DNA of 64,000 nt from Cladocopium goreaui (taxonomy: Eukaryota > Sar > Dinophyceae > Suessiales > Symbiodiniaceae), in assembly GCA_947184155.2 (NCBI GenBank), contig CAMXCT020001451.1:1-64000 (forward strand), given 5' to 3'. Below are positions 23,308 to 33,811 of the stretch, piece by piece. The notes beneath the pieces are model-generated. The model did no database searches, was not told the DNA's origin, and was given only the letters and a program-made list of their open reading frames with translations. Positions within the stretch are counted from its first letter, which is position 1. Each line of letters opens with the position of its first letter. Made by a program: the position numbers and the translations under genes.

Positions 23308-24194
23308 GTGACCTACGGTAACATTTGAATATATGGAGGGCGGGCCAGACCGCGAGGCCCCGGAGGTAGTATGAAATACCAGTTCGTATATTTAAAAGTC
23401 TTTATATTTAAATGTAGTTATCGTATATATATATAATTATATATATATATATATTATATCTTTATACTTATGCATACTTTTTTCCATATACTTTTGTACC
23501 ATCATAGATAATTACATATTACTTTGCATGTTTTTTTCTTGGCATTTACATGAGGTGATCAATCGATTTACTGTCAACATCCTACCCCTCTCCATCATCA
23601 AATCATCAGCACATCAGCCCAGAAACTCGCAGGTCTTGTTGAAGAGCGGAGGACAGACTCCAGCACCGCTGGAAGCTTGGGGTGTAATCATATCGTGCAT
23701 GGAATGGAAAAGTGGAACAAGCTGAATGATATTTGGATGATTCTTGGATATTTTTTGGGATGATGTCTGAGTCCTGTGCTGGCTCAAAAGTAATCCAACA
23801 AACATATCCATCATTAAACATCATGATGTACTGGCTCATGTTTGGTGATTTTTGCCAACGCAACAGAAAGATTTGGGGTGCTGAACGGTATCCCCAAGGT
23901 CTTGACTGGTTTAGTGTGGTCACCCACCCCCCCATGATCTACCTAGTCTTGCATTTTATATGGGAATTACAATGTTATTTACAATGTTTTTTGCATATAT
24001 ATATATATTTATATGTATTATATATAAAGCATAACCGGAAGAACAACACATACATGTGTTTAACAAGTTTTTGTTGCCTAGAGAATGTTGCTACAGGCGC
24101 CATATCACATCTGAATTACAACACTAGAAACGATGGTTAGGATTGGGGGCAATTGTGGCAGAAAGGCCCAACATTTCAAATGGGTGAATTGCCA

Positions 24195-24304
24195 TACCCT
24201 CTGGTAAACGTTTACATGACTATGACTATGGAAAATCACCATTTTTAATGGGAAAACTCACTATAAATGGCAATGTTCAATAGCTATGTTAAATTACCAG
24301 AGGG
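24195..24304. mobile_element. Family A element
   Basis: TACCCTCTGGTAAACG to AAATTACCAGAGGG. A more decayed relative follows at 24330-24442. Confidence 0.78.
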
Positions 24305-24607
24305 CAACTCAGCCGGGAGCACATTCCTGTTACCCTTGGGTAATTCAATATAGCGATTGACAATCTCCCATTTAGTTCGATGATTTATGCATTGTTTTAA
24401 TGGCGATTTTCCAGTTGGCAAACTCAGAAATTACCGGAGAGTAAAGCCCATTTCCCATAATCTTGCCATAATTTATCACCATGTTGGTTAAGTCAGCATG
24501 TTAGTCAGGCTTTCACGTTAAATGCCCATCTAATTGGAGGATCTTCTCTGATTTTCCCAAATTTTGGTGAAATCTCAGTGAAATCCCCGATGTTTTCATC
24601 ATCTCAG

Positions 24608-24690
24608 GTCGCACCGACCGCCCATCAGTCCACAGAGGACAGCTTTTTGGGCAGGTTTTTGCGCAAAAAACGGGCAACACACGCCGTATG
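24608..24690 (+). CDS. Candidate exon
   Basis: Acceptor TTTTCATCATCTCAG|GTC; phase 0: VAPTAHQSTEDSFLGRFLRK, then stop at 24689. A donor inside (GGCAG|GTTTTT at 24654) is possible. Confidence 0.33.
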
Positions 24691-25296
24691 AAACCAGCAA
24701 ACATGGAATTTGAGCATTAAAAATAGAGGTATCACATGGTATCACTGTATAAATAAATAAGATTTCACAGAAATGTCATGGGAAATGACAGGTTCACCCT
24801 CTGGTTGATTTTTTTTCAGAGTTTGCGAAGTGGAATATCACCACGAACGTCGTAGGTGAATCATCGAACGAAATTTGGGCCATGGCTTCCAACACGCGAA
24901 GCACCCAAACATCATCAAACATCAGGAGTCTTAAAGAAGAAACATGGGAGAAATTGGTTTATGACAGTCGACCATCCAATCATACCACCCCCAAATGGTC
25001 AAAATTACCAAAGTTAGGGGGTAAAATATTTAAAACAGCATTTTTATGGGTTCCAAGCGCGGAGGGTCTAGGTGGGGATTATAATTGGGATATGCATCAA
25101 ATGATTCAGATTTGGCTGAGCATCGACCAAGAATTGGCAGATAAGTTTTTCCAGAAAGATTGAAGCACCATGAACCGTCTTGGGACGTAACATTTGAGAA
25201 TGTCCCTTGGTTTAATGTTCCAAAGTTAATGTTAACATACAAACCAACAGATGAATAGTTTGCTTTCATTGAGATTGTCCCTTGGGTAATGAGTGT

Positions 25297-25411
25297 TACC
25301 CTCTGGTTATGACTAACAGTTCGCCATGGAAAATCCACCCATTTTTAAGAACGGTAAACCATCTATAAATGGACTATTTTCCATGACTATGTTAGTCATA
25401 ACCAGAGGGTA
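25297..25411. mobile_element. Family A element, GGTTATGAC type
   Basis: TACCCTCTGGTTATGACTAAC to GTCATAACCAGAGGGTA. Confidence 0.8.
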
Positions 25412-25547
25412 ATGTGTTTGGAAAGTCCATGCTCCCAAGATGGAAATCAGTTTCTGATGGAAAACATGGAGCTTTGTCCAAGCTAAAAAGGGGAAGTACG
25501 ACGTAGAGCTGAAGCGAACTGAGGCGGAATATTCCAATCTTGGATTT

Positions 25548-25629
25548 TACTCTCTGGTGATTTCACTTCGCGAACTGGAATCGATGCATCGCCACCTTCC
25601 ATGGCTACGTTAGTCATAACCAGAGGGTA
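25548..25629. mobile_element. Family A element, short
   Basis: TACTCTCTGGTGATTTC to GTCATAACCAGAGGGTA; interior shortened. Confidence 0.68.
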
Positions 25630-25878
25630 ACATCTCTGAAAAAATCTCAATATCGAGTACAGCTCAAGGATGAGCCGGATATTTTGCAGGATTACCCCCT
25701 GGGTAGTCCAACCAGTGGAAAATGAGCCCTATGTGAATGACATATGCCTTTGAAAGGCTTGTCCATTGCCATGTTGTTTTCATAGCTCAGTAGCTTACAT
25801 ACTTAAATAGGATAAACGTCCCTACTGTTTGGTTTCAAAATGCAACCGTTTAGTTTCAAAAGAATACGGTTCCCTACT

Positions 25879-25984
25879 TACCCTCTGGTAATTTAACATA
25901 GCTATGGAACATCACCATTTTTATTGGAAAACTCACTATTAATGGCCATTTTCAATAGCTTTTTGTATGTTTACCAGAGGCTAC
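25879..25984. mobile_element. Family A element
   Basis: TACCCTCTGGTAATTTAAC to TGTTTACCAGAGGCTA. Confidence 0.78.
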
Positions 25985-25989
25985 CCAAA

Positions 25990-26084
25990 AAGGGCGCATG
26001 AAAACTATAGTTATATCTGCCATAAACCATAGGCAAATGGGAGTTATATATGCACCAACTTAGCTAACGAACTGGGGCACCACC
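25990..26084. mobile_element. Family D element, left end decayed
   Basis: GAAAACTATAGTTAT, CCATAAACCATAGG, then GCACCAACTTAGC and GAACTGGGGCACCACC. Confidence 0.65.
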
Positions 26085-26135
26085 TTGCTACTTAAATATG
26101 ACAAGTTTCATGACGATCGGACACGTTTCGTCCAG

Positions 26136-26235
26136 GCGCAAGATTGGTATCGACACGTCACCGGTCACAGCAGCGTGCCCGACGTCATGGGACCATGGGA
26201 CCAACGGAAAACTCTGGATGTACCGATGTACCTCC
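26136..26235 (+). CDS. Candidate exon, frame unresolved
   Basis: Acceptor TTTCGTCCAG|G, donor CTCC|GTGAAA, 100 nt. Reads VTAACPTSWDHGTNGKLW in one frame and QDWYRHVTGHSSVPDVMG in another. It follows a family D element by about 60 bp. Confidence 0.38.
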
Positions 26236-26628
26236 GTGAAATACCCAAAAAATGCCAGTTTTTTACCTCCAAATTTCAGGAGCTTTACCATTTTCTGGGC
26301 GTATTTGCAGTGTCTATATGTAGTATATATATATAATATATATATATATATAAAGCCGAACCATCCAAACCCCAAAGCATTGCGAATGTGAGAGATTGAA
26401 ACCGCCCCAAACTACTGGAGGCTTCAATTCTGACTAGCCATGGCCAGATCAACCAGTGATTTATTCTGCTTTTGGGATGGGGGGCTCAACATGGTGACAA
26501 ATCATCAAATCATATTTGATCCATGTTGTATGATGTTTCCAAAGATCTCCCTGTGAAAAAAAGCCATTAGCTATCGTTATATCATGTTATATCCCCCTAA
26601 TCAACTCTAGTTATCCAACTTTTTTCAG

Positions 26629-26773
26629 TCAACTTAGCTATCGTTTGGGATTCGTTCGCACCTTGTGGAGTCTCTGCGTGGTGAAGCGCAGGTATTACGT
26701 TTGTGACTTTGGTCACATCGCTTTGGGCCAGATGAGCTCGGGCAGCCAAGGAGGAGACTTGAGGAGACTGGCA
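26629..26773 (+). CDS. Candidate exon with strong splice edges
   Basis: Acceptor ACTTTTTTCAG|T and donor GCA|GTGAGT. 48 codons in phase 1, including VKRRYYVCDFGHIALGQM and GSQGGDLRRLA. One of the clearest islands upstream of 33 kb; ASH-like, but not assigned to a repeat. Confidence 0.5.
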
Positions 26774-27534
26774 GTGAGTAACCCCCCCAAAGAAAGAAAG
26801 GTAAAATCCTGCAAAGCAGTGATCAGGATGAGGTACGGTTCTATCTTTTGGTGAACATCCCCGAGTTTTAAAGTCTCTCAAGTTCTTGATGGAGTTGGGT
26901 AGTTGTTGCCATATGAGAACAGTTCTTCCCTATGTCATCTTTGTGTCAACCCAAAGCAACTTTGCAGCAACGGACCATCCAACAGTAGATCTTGAGGCAC
27001 GCGGAAGATTGTGATCCACAACTGCTGCTCCGAATCCGTGGGGAATCTCAATGGTTGATCTGATGGACATGTTCGGACATCCCCTTTTGAAAGGATTGAA
27101 ATAGATTTCACCTATCAGCCTATCAGATATAATATATATATAATATAATATATATAATAATATATATATATATATATTACCCATAGGATCCATGGTGCTG
27201 GTATATTAATGCTAACATTTGATGGGGTTTTTGTTGATGGGATCCATGGCACACCATATATGGCAGCACCATGGATCCGTTATGGGTTATAAGCCTGATT
27301 AATGTGGTGAAGTCTGCCAGCCAGGTACGATGTAATCACAGGGCATCACTTGTCTTCCAAACATATCTATAAAATCATGACACATCTAACCTTCTGGAAA
27401 ATCATTGGAAAATTCCTATGAGCATTATGAATCCCTATATGAATCCCTATGATTCCTATGGGTTTTTAGTGGGTCATCCGGTCATCCATCGACTTTTTTT
27501 GGGATGGGGGACTTTCCAGCGAGTTCAAATGTAG

Positions 27535-27669
27535 GTCTCCCTCTATTTGGACAAGAAGCTGCTGAGAGAGAACGGATTCCTGGCTCGGAACCTCGATGGG
27601 ACCCGATGGCTGAGAGGAGGAAATCGGATCGATGGATCGTTTGGATCGAAAGGAGCATCCCTTAAATAG
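27535..27669 (+). CDS. Candidate exon or exon plus read-through
   Basis: Acceptor TTCAAATGTAG|GTC; phase 0, open for 44 codons to TAG at 27667: VSLYLDKKLLRENGFLARNL at the start. No GT donor stands out, so it could be a terminal exon or use a non-GT donor, which dinoflagellates tolerate (GC, GA). Confidence 0.42.
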   Translation, partial: VSLYLDKKLLRENGFLARNLDGTRWLRGGNRIDGSFGSKGASLK

Positions 27670-27681
27670 ACATCATCAGTA

Positions 27682-27802
27682 TACCCGGCCTGGTAAACAT
27701 ACAAAAAACATACAAAAAACTATGGAACATGGACCATTAGTTCGTGAATTTTCACATGAAAAATTGTGATTTTCCATAGTTGTGTTAGTTTACCAGAGGG
27801 TA
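27682..27802. mobile_element. Family A element with mixed ends
   Basis: Left end TACCCGGCCTGGTAAAC, right end GTTTACCAGAGGGTA. Confidence 0.8.
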
Positions 27803-27950
27803 AGATTCGCCATACATCAACCACAAACCAGTGTTACATAGTTTTACGGTTTATCACCGGTTTATCTATGTTTATCTGGGATGTCGACACACAAATTTCA
27901 GCAGCTTCGATGCTAACTTCAGTCAGATTGTCTCGGTGGGTGCCGTTTCA

Positions 27951-28095
27951 TCAATGGCTGTACCTAAATTTGAGGTACCTACCATATATAAGGCCTATTT
28001 TTCAGGCCCAAATTTCAGGGAATATCCCCACAATTTCTATGGCCTGAAAAATGGTACAGATTTTCTCCATTTTAGGATCCTGAAATTCCTATTGA
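27951..28095. mobile_element. Family C element
   Basis: TCAATGG at one end, (C/A)(C/T)ATTGA at the other; TTGAGGTACCTACC and CATTTTAGGATCCTG arms, with AAGGCCTATTTTTCAGGCC and GGCCTGAAAAAT in the middle. Confidence 0.75.
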
Positions 28096-28202
28096 TTATA
28101 TAAACTTTAAGCACCCACAGAGCCGTAAGTCACTGGTCATTTGGAGTACTGAAGCATCACCTATGATTTTTTTTGGGGCTGAAGCCACAGCCATGTAATT
28201 AT

Positions 28203-28213
28203 GTTGTTGTTGT

Positions 28214-28245
<32 letters not shown>

Positions 28246-28266
28246 GTGTTGTTGTTGTTGTTGTTT
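28203..28266. repeat. (TTG/CTG)n microsatellite
   Basis: Followed by a T run; translates as poly-Gln on the minus strand. Confidence 0.92.
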
Positions 28267-28500
28267 TTTTTTTTCCCCCCGAAAACAGAGCGCCCTTAAA
28301 TCCATTGGTCAGTCGTTATTTTTGCTATGAACATTGCGATTTTGGGGATACAAACACCCCATTTTCAGACACACCCGCCTATCAGATCGTCTTCTTTATT
28401 GATTATATAATATTATATACTGTATATTATCTAAAATCATAACTATACTATACATATAATATATATATATATCCCATATGATATACCCATGATATCTCAG

Positions 28501-28700
28501 GTTTTGATTGTTCGCAGCCTTATTAAAACGTCCCATGGGTTTCCAGACACGGCATGGCGCCTCGATGCCATCAAGGTGGAGCCTGATAGCATCAAGCCGT
28601 TGGCGGTGGGAAAGAACTGCATGTTGCAGGCCGAACGGCGGAAGCCCTGGAGCTTCCCCTGGATCCAACGGAAGAATCATGGGAAAATCCAGAGAAAAAG
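28501..28700 (+). CDS. Candidate exon
   Basis: Open after GATATCTCAG|GTT; a second acceptor GTTCGCAG|CC lies at 28526. Includes WRLDAIKVEPDSIKPLAVGK and NCMLQAERRKPW; the V-P-S---L--G pattern fits ASH strands. The 3' edge is unknown; the frame runs to TAA at 28729. Confidence 0.42.
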
Positions 28701-28910
28701 CTGGGAAAAGATGGGAAAAGCTACGAAATAATGAAGGTTTATGAAGGTTTTCCGAAAGGAAAATCATCCTAATTTAATAAATGAAGGTTTTCATATGGAC
28801 TTTCCATCATGTTTGATTGCTGGAGGAGACTGATAGCTGGATCCAGATAGCCACAATAGGACTGATAGTACTGATAGTACTGATAGTGAACAAAAACACA
28901 TCTTTGATGA

Positions 28911-29113
28911 CTGGTTGGTGGTGACTGGAACCATGGACTTTTATGACTTTCCATATCAATTGGGAATGTCATCATCCCAACTGACGAAGTCCATCATTTT
29001 TCAATGGGGTAGTATACCACCAACCAGTTATAGTAAACCACATTATGTATCATTATGGCAGAATGGTTGGGATTAACGACTGGTCAACTAAAGATTTCAT
29101 AACCATTGGGATC
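28911..29113. mobile_element. Family B element with shared right flank
   Basis: CTGGTTGGTGGTGACTGG to ACCACCAACCAG (29027), then the ~86-bp flank shared with 20106-20190, so the mobile or duplicated unit is longer than the TIR pair. Confidence 0.78.
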
Positions 29114-29161
29114 TTATATTTATACCATCAGATCAACATTTATGAATCGAAACTCAAGATT

Positions 29162-29276
29162 TACCCTCTGGTTATTTAACATAGCCATGGAAAATGGCCC
29201 ATTTATAGATGATTTTCCCATTAAAACCTCCATTTATAAGGGATTTTCCATGGCTATGTTAAATAACCAGATGGTA
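29162..29276. mobile_element. Family A element
   Basis: TACCCTCTGGTTATTTAAC to AAATAACCAGATGGTA. A right-half copy lies at 29695-29753. Confidence 0.78.
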
Positions 29277-30196
29277 AATCCTATCGTATTGGTGAACGCA
29301 CCAGGACCCAATTGATGTCTCAATTTTTAACCTGCGATATGTATACCATGATGTCCCAACGACGAAATATGGTCCATGTTCCCACGTAAATTTGGTATAC
29401 CAATGACTTGAAAACATCTCCCCGTGATATATGTTCATTAGAGTGTTTGAAACTAATTGCATCTCATTGCTATTGTATCCAAGTTTTATATTATATTTCA
29501 TATTGTACATACCATCATTAATATTCAACACCCCCAAAAGAAACCCACCGTTTAGTAAGGAATTTCCACATTCCATTTACTCCATTTGGACCATTTTTAG
29601 ATCCATGGTCCATGGGGTTGTTTCATGTGGGTTTGCGGGATGCCCACGGTTTCATCCTCCCGTGAAAAAACTCAAACTAAATGGAGTTTCGAATGGAACA
29701 ATGATCTATAAATGGGCCGCTGTCCATGTCTATGTCAGTTTACTGGAGGGTACTGTATATAACATTAAAAAATATAAAGTAACCACAGTAAAAAAAGGGG
29801 AAGCCACATTCCAACATATCCAAACTTATAGGGGGTAGTTACCATGGTTACATCTATAATTCCAACTGCAACCCCCAAGTAGTCAATGATGCATTTGTAT
29901 ATCGCTATTATATCCCCTAAATATCACCAAGAATTACCTTTTCCCGTGGCCTGAAGCGTAAGTTTCCGCTTCACCCAACATCTATTATAATACTAGTGTC
30001 CATCATTTTTAGGTGATAGCCCTTACAAATTCATCAACAATTCCCCTCATATTCCATAAATCCATTCTAGTTCACTAAAGGTTATAAATCCATTATATCC
30101 CCATTATATTCTCATTATATCCCGATTATATCACGATTAATATCAAACATGTGATTGCTATCCAGAAACCACTTAAGATGCCCTGAAAGTTGGCAG

Positions 30197-30237
30197 GTCT
30201 CGGCCTGCCGCGCACGCGATGAAGCTGAAGGTTCCCG
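30197..30237 (+). CDS. Candidate short exon
   Basis: AGTTGGCAG|G to CCCG|GTATGT, 41 nt; reads SRPAAHAMKLKVP or VSACRARDEAEGS. Both splice edges are good. Confidence 0.35.
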
Positions 30238-32590
30238 GTATGTTCCGGCAATGGGATGGCTGAGATTCAGAAGAGTAGGTTTTTTTTGGTCCCAGTTGGT
30301 TAGCTCAGTAGTTGCTACCTTCCCAACTATCAGGGTGTTTGATCCACTGCATTTAGATTTGCGTGTTCGTCGAGTGACTTCTCAGAAAGGCAGAATGGAA
30401 AATGGTTAGCTCAGTTGGTGACTATAGTTGAACTAACAGGAAGCTCACGGGAATATTATCAATGGGAGTTAGTTTCTGGCAATTTTTCAAACAGTTGGCT
30501 AAAGAATTCATCTATGAGCCATTTAACATAGCAAACTCTTCAATTATCCGTGGGTTTTTGCTGGTTGTGGGGGTGAATTCCAAGGGTCGTAGGTATAGAT
30601 CGGATTTTCTGACGCAACTTAAAACTGGAGGGCCACCTGGAAGGTACATAATTATGGCTGACCTTAGTGTTGCAGATGAAGTGTGGTTTTTATTTTTCGA
30701 ATTCTTCTGTTGTCAGGTAACTTTTTGATCTTTTTGGGGGGCTTAAGATATGGTTTAAGATTTTGTGACCAACAAAAAGTAATGTACTGCCATAAATCTG
30801 CTTAACGGAAAGGACGCAAGTGTATATCCAGGAAAATTACACATTCAACCGCATTCAACCACTATTAGGATTCCAAGCGACGGAAAATTTTCACGGACTT
30901 TGCCCACTGAACAAGTCGGCGCATTTGTCAAAATGGGGATGGGTCAAAACCCTGGTACCTAGTGAACCCCAAAATAGCTGGTAAATGGATGTTCATCCCA
31001 CTAAAATGTATCTATAGGTATTGACCCATACCCAAATAGACTGTAATTCCGAGGCGGATTCATTCATGAACTTTGATGGATATGAAACAAATGGTATAGA
31101 GATTCATTCATGGTCATTCATGGGAATGAGTATGTATGAAAATGAATATAAGACGCCCAAAAAAGGTTGTTCCTCTGGATGAACTTTGGTTGGCTAAGTA
31201 AATGGGTTCTGGATTCCTGTGTGGCTCTCTACGAATGGGGAAGGAAAAAACTCATAATCCACGGTTCTTGGCCGTATCGGTATTTGTATGATCAGCCAAT
31301 ATTATCGACGGAAAGAAATACCACTTCTTCGATCGGTTGCTCTTTTAGGCTAGGGGATCTTGTCAAAGCCACAGACTTGTCTGAACGCTAGGACCGCTAC
31401 TAGGAAGGTATGAACAGCAGGTTGTTTTCAGCTAGCAGTCTCCTGATCTTTGACATTACACCTACAGTTTTTTATTTGGCTGGCGAAGACAAGACAAAAA
31501 GAAGCGGAACACCCTGACCGCGTTGGCATGGAGGATTCCTTAGCTGCTTGGTTTCCTACAAACTTTCCGCGAATTTGATTCCTTTTCCCGTCGGGAGAGT
31601 CAAAGTTCTGAGACTGGTTACGACCGCCTCACACGTCCTGGGTCGAAAGCCATTTGGCGGAATCCATGTTTCAGTGCCTCGACACAATCTGTCAGCCTTC
31701 ACTCACACAAGTACTACAAGTGTACCCAGATTTAGGCACACTGTCGCCTCGACTGCTGCAACAGTGACTCCTAGTACCTAGTCATTTTGCCAGCTGTACT
31801 CCTACATACTGCTACTATGTTTTTTCATTTTTTTGTTACTGCTGCGGCTGCATGTGCTATTTGATGGTATTGTGAAGTATTTATAGTCTTCATGGCCACA
31901 TCACATGTTTGATTTTGCAGCTCCGATGAATCGTATAGACTCGATAAATTTCGGCACTACCAACATTGAAATCATGTGTAAAATTCGAGGCCCAGTTTTT
32001 ATGGCTCCCATTTGAAAACCCGAAAAAATTGCAAATCACACACTGATGACCTGTCTGAAAGTTTCCGGGAAGGCTACGGAGGATTCACTTCTTCAACCCG
32101 GTCCATTTTTATCAGAACACATTACAACAAGCGGGTAGAAATTCCTACCCACCCTAATTAACAGTATACAACTTTGTCTGCGTTCCTTCCAGGGTAAGCA
32201 AAACATGATTTCAAAATATTTCAAATAGTTGTGGTTAATATACATATTATATAATATTATATACATAATTATATACCATAACCCTGAAAGTCAAATGGCT
32301 CATTTTACCCACCATAGTAGTATAGTAGTGATCATCCACACTCTCAAATGGTAATCCAATGACTCAGCCGAAAATTTTCTGGCGAATCTTTAACTTTATT
32401 CAAACATACTGGCGAGTGCCTCAGAGATAATCCTAGGTCCTACTGTGGATGGTGATGAAATCCACCAACATGTTTCAAGCATTGTAAGGTGCTGCAAAAT
32501 TCCGCAACTATGACCTCGCCCACTATGTCAGATTTAAGTGAAATGGGATGAATTATCCAGATATAATATGATATAATCCATCCCCCTGGA

Positions 32591-32674
32591 CTTCACATTA
32601 AACAGCAAACGAAACCATGCTTTAGTATATATATATCTACTAAAGCATGGTTTCGTTTGCTGTTTAACGTGAAG
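32591..32674. repeat. 37-bp near-perfect inverted repeat
   Basis: Left arm 32591-32627, right arm 32638-32674, ten-base loop TATATATATC, one mismatch in 37. Arms begin CTTCAC and include GAAACCATGCTTTAG. Confidence 0.92.
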
Positions 32675-32788
32675 ATATATATATATACATATATACATAT
32701 ACATATATATATATATTCACCACATTCCATTGGGACCATGGGGGCATGGGGGTGTTTAATACTGGGATCTGGACCATTTCCCTCCCAG

Positions 32789-32837
32789 GCACCTTGGAAC
32801 TGGAGTGGAACCTCCCCGTGAGGCGGACTGCAGGATG
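32789..32837 (+). CDS. Candidate exon before a D-element intron
   Basis: Acceptor TTTCCCTCCCAG|G, then 16 codons, GVEPPREADCRM, to ATG|GTGCCC. The donor is the outer edge of a family D element. Phase 0 at the end matches the next exon at 32984. Confidence 0.42.
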
Positions 32838-32967
32838 GTGCCCCCAAACGTGATGTGAATGTTGGTTTATAAACCCCATGAAAACTATAGTTATGATGTT
32901 ATATTTGCCATAAACCATAGTTATATATGGGAGTTATTTGCACCAACTTAGCTAACGAACTGGGGCA
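32838..32967. mobile_element. Family D element forming an inferred intron
   Basis: Left GTGCCCCCAAACG, right GAACTGGGGCAC. The left edge is the inferred donor of the exon ending at 32837; the acceptor GTGCGAG lies 16 bp past the right end. Confidence 0.72.
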
Positions 32968-32983
32968 CCACCCCCGGTGCGAG

Positions 32984-33058
32984 CTGGATTTTTTGAGCGC
33001 TTTGCTGGGAGCTGAAGAGGGCGAGTTTTTCAGCAACAGAGATGATTCAAGACGACGG
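32984..33058 (+). CDS. Candidate exon after a D-element intron
   Basis: After GGTGCGAG|CTG, phase 0: LDFLSALLGAEEGEFFSNRD, then SRR to CGACG|GTTACC where a family A element begins. Acidic, clearly unlike the AT-rich flanks. Confidence 0.42.
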
Positions 33059-33059
33059 T

Positions 33060-33171
33060 TACCCTCTTGTAATGTAACAGTTTGCTATTGAAAATGACCA
33101 TAGAAATAGTGGATTTTCCCATTGAAAATGGTGGATCTTTCCATAGTTATGTAAACGTTTACCAGAGGGTA
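33060..33171. mobile_element. Family A element after a candidate exon
   Basis: TACCCTCTTGTAATG to GTTTACCAGAGGGTA; it begins two bases after the inferred exon end CGACG. Confidence 0.8.
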
Positions 33172-33483
33172 TGCATTGAGGAACGAGAGCAATATGGTAA
33201 ACACCAACACATCCCACACATAAACATACATAAACAATCTCGAATAACTTACCAGAATTGGGTGAGATTGGAATCCCCAATTGGACATTGATGAGTGGGC
33301 TAGGCTCGGCTAAAATCTTGTAATCTGGTAACCTGGTAATTTCACTTAAAAATTAGTTTTCTCTAAGAGGTATGCTATGATTCGGAATATGTCGAAATTA
33401 TCACATCCCATGTTTTGTGGAAAAAATAGTGAACCACGTACTTCTTTGAGGTTTAGTTTCATGATCCCAAAATGAGAAAATAA

Positions 33484-33592
33484 CTGGTTGGTGGTTTGGA
33501 ACATTTTTTATTTTTCCATAATATATGGGAATGTCATCATCCCAACTGACGAAGTCCATCCTTTTTCAGAGGGTAGGTATACCACCAACCAG
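33484..33592. mobile_element. Family B element
   Basis: CTGGTTGGTGGTTTGG to ATACCACCAACCAG; interior GGGAATGTCATCATCCC. Confidence 0.84.
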
Positions 33593-33723
33593 CAAAACCA
33601 TGCCATAAATCTGGGAAATCATAGAAAATCATGGGAACATATGGGAAAATACACTATTTACATGGCTCTATTCTTGGGAGGTCTCGGTTTACGGTTTACC
33701 CCGGCCCAGAATTGCACCTTCAG

Positions 33724-33811
33724 TTTGGGCATGGCCAATTCTGGCTACCCAAAGCTGCTTGATCTTCCCCAACGGGTTCAGGATCATCCATTCCAATCGA
33801 CGATACAACAG
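33724..33811 (+). CDS. HYDIN-like exon a
   Basis: TGCACCTTCAG|TT to AACAG|GTCCCA; 28 codons ending IFPNGFRIIHSNRRYN plus two bases that complete Arg with the first base of the next exon. This implies a 52-bp intron. Another frame (MANSGYPKLLDLPQ) is also open. Confidence 0.45.

Larger units (their letters stand above)
29760..32785. other. Mostly unassigned; two weak coding-like frames
   Basis: Apart from the short exon at 30197, a + frame at 30462-30719 ends with a possible donor CAG|GTAACT, and another at 31548-31781 is Ser/Thr/Val rich. Neither is recognised, and neither has a good acceptor. Confidence 0.3.

Noticed and set aside
24882-25163. 93-codon + strand frame starting MASNTRSTQTSSN
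   Set aside because: AT-rich, no splice-like edges, no domain; length is expected by chance in this composition.
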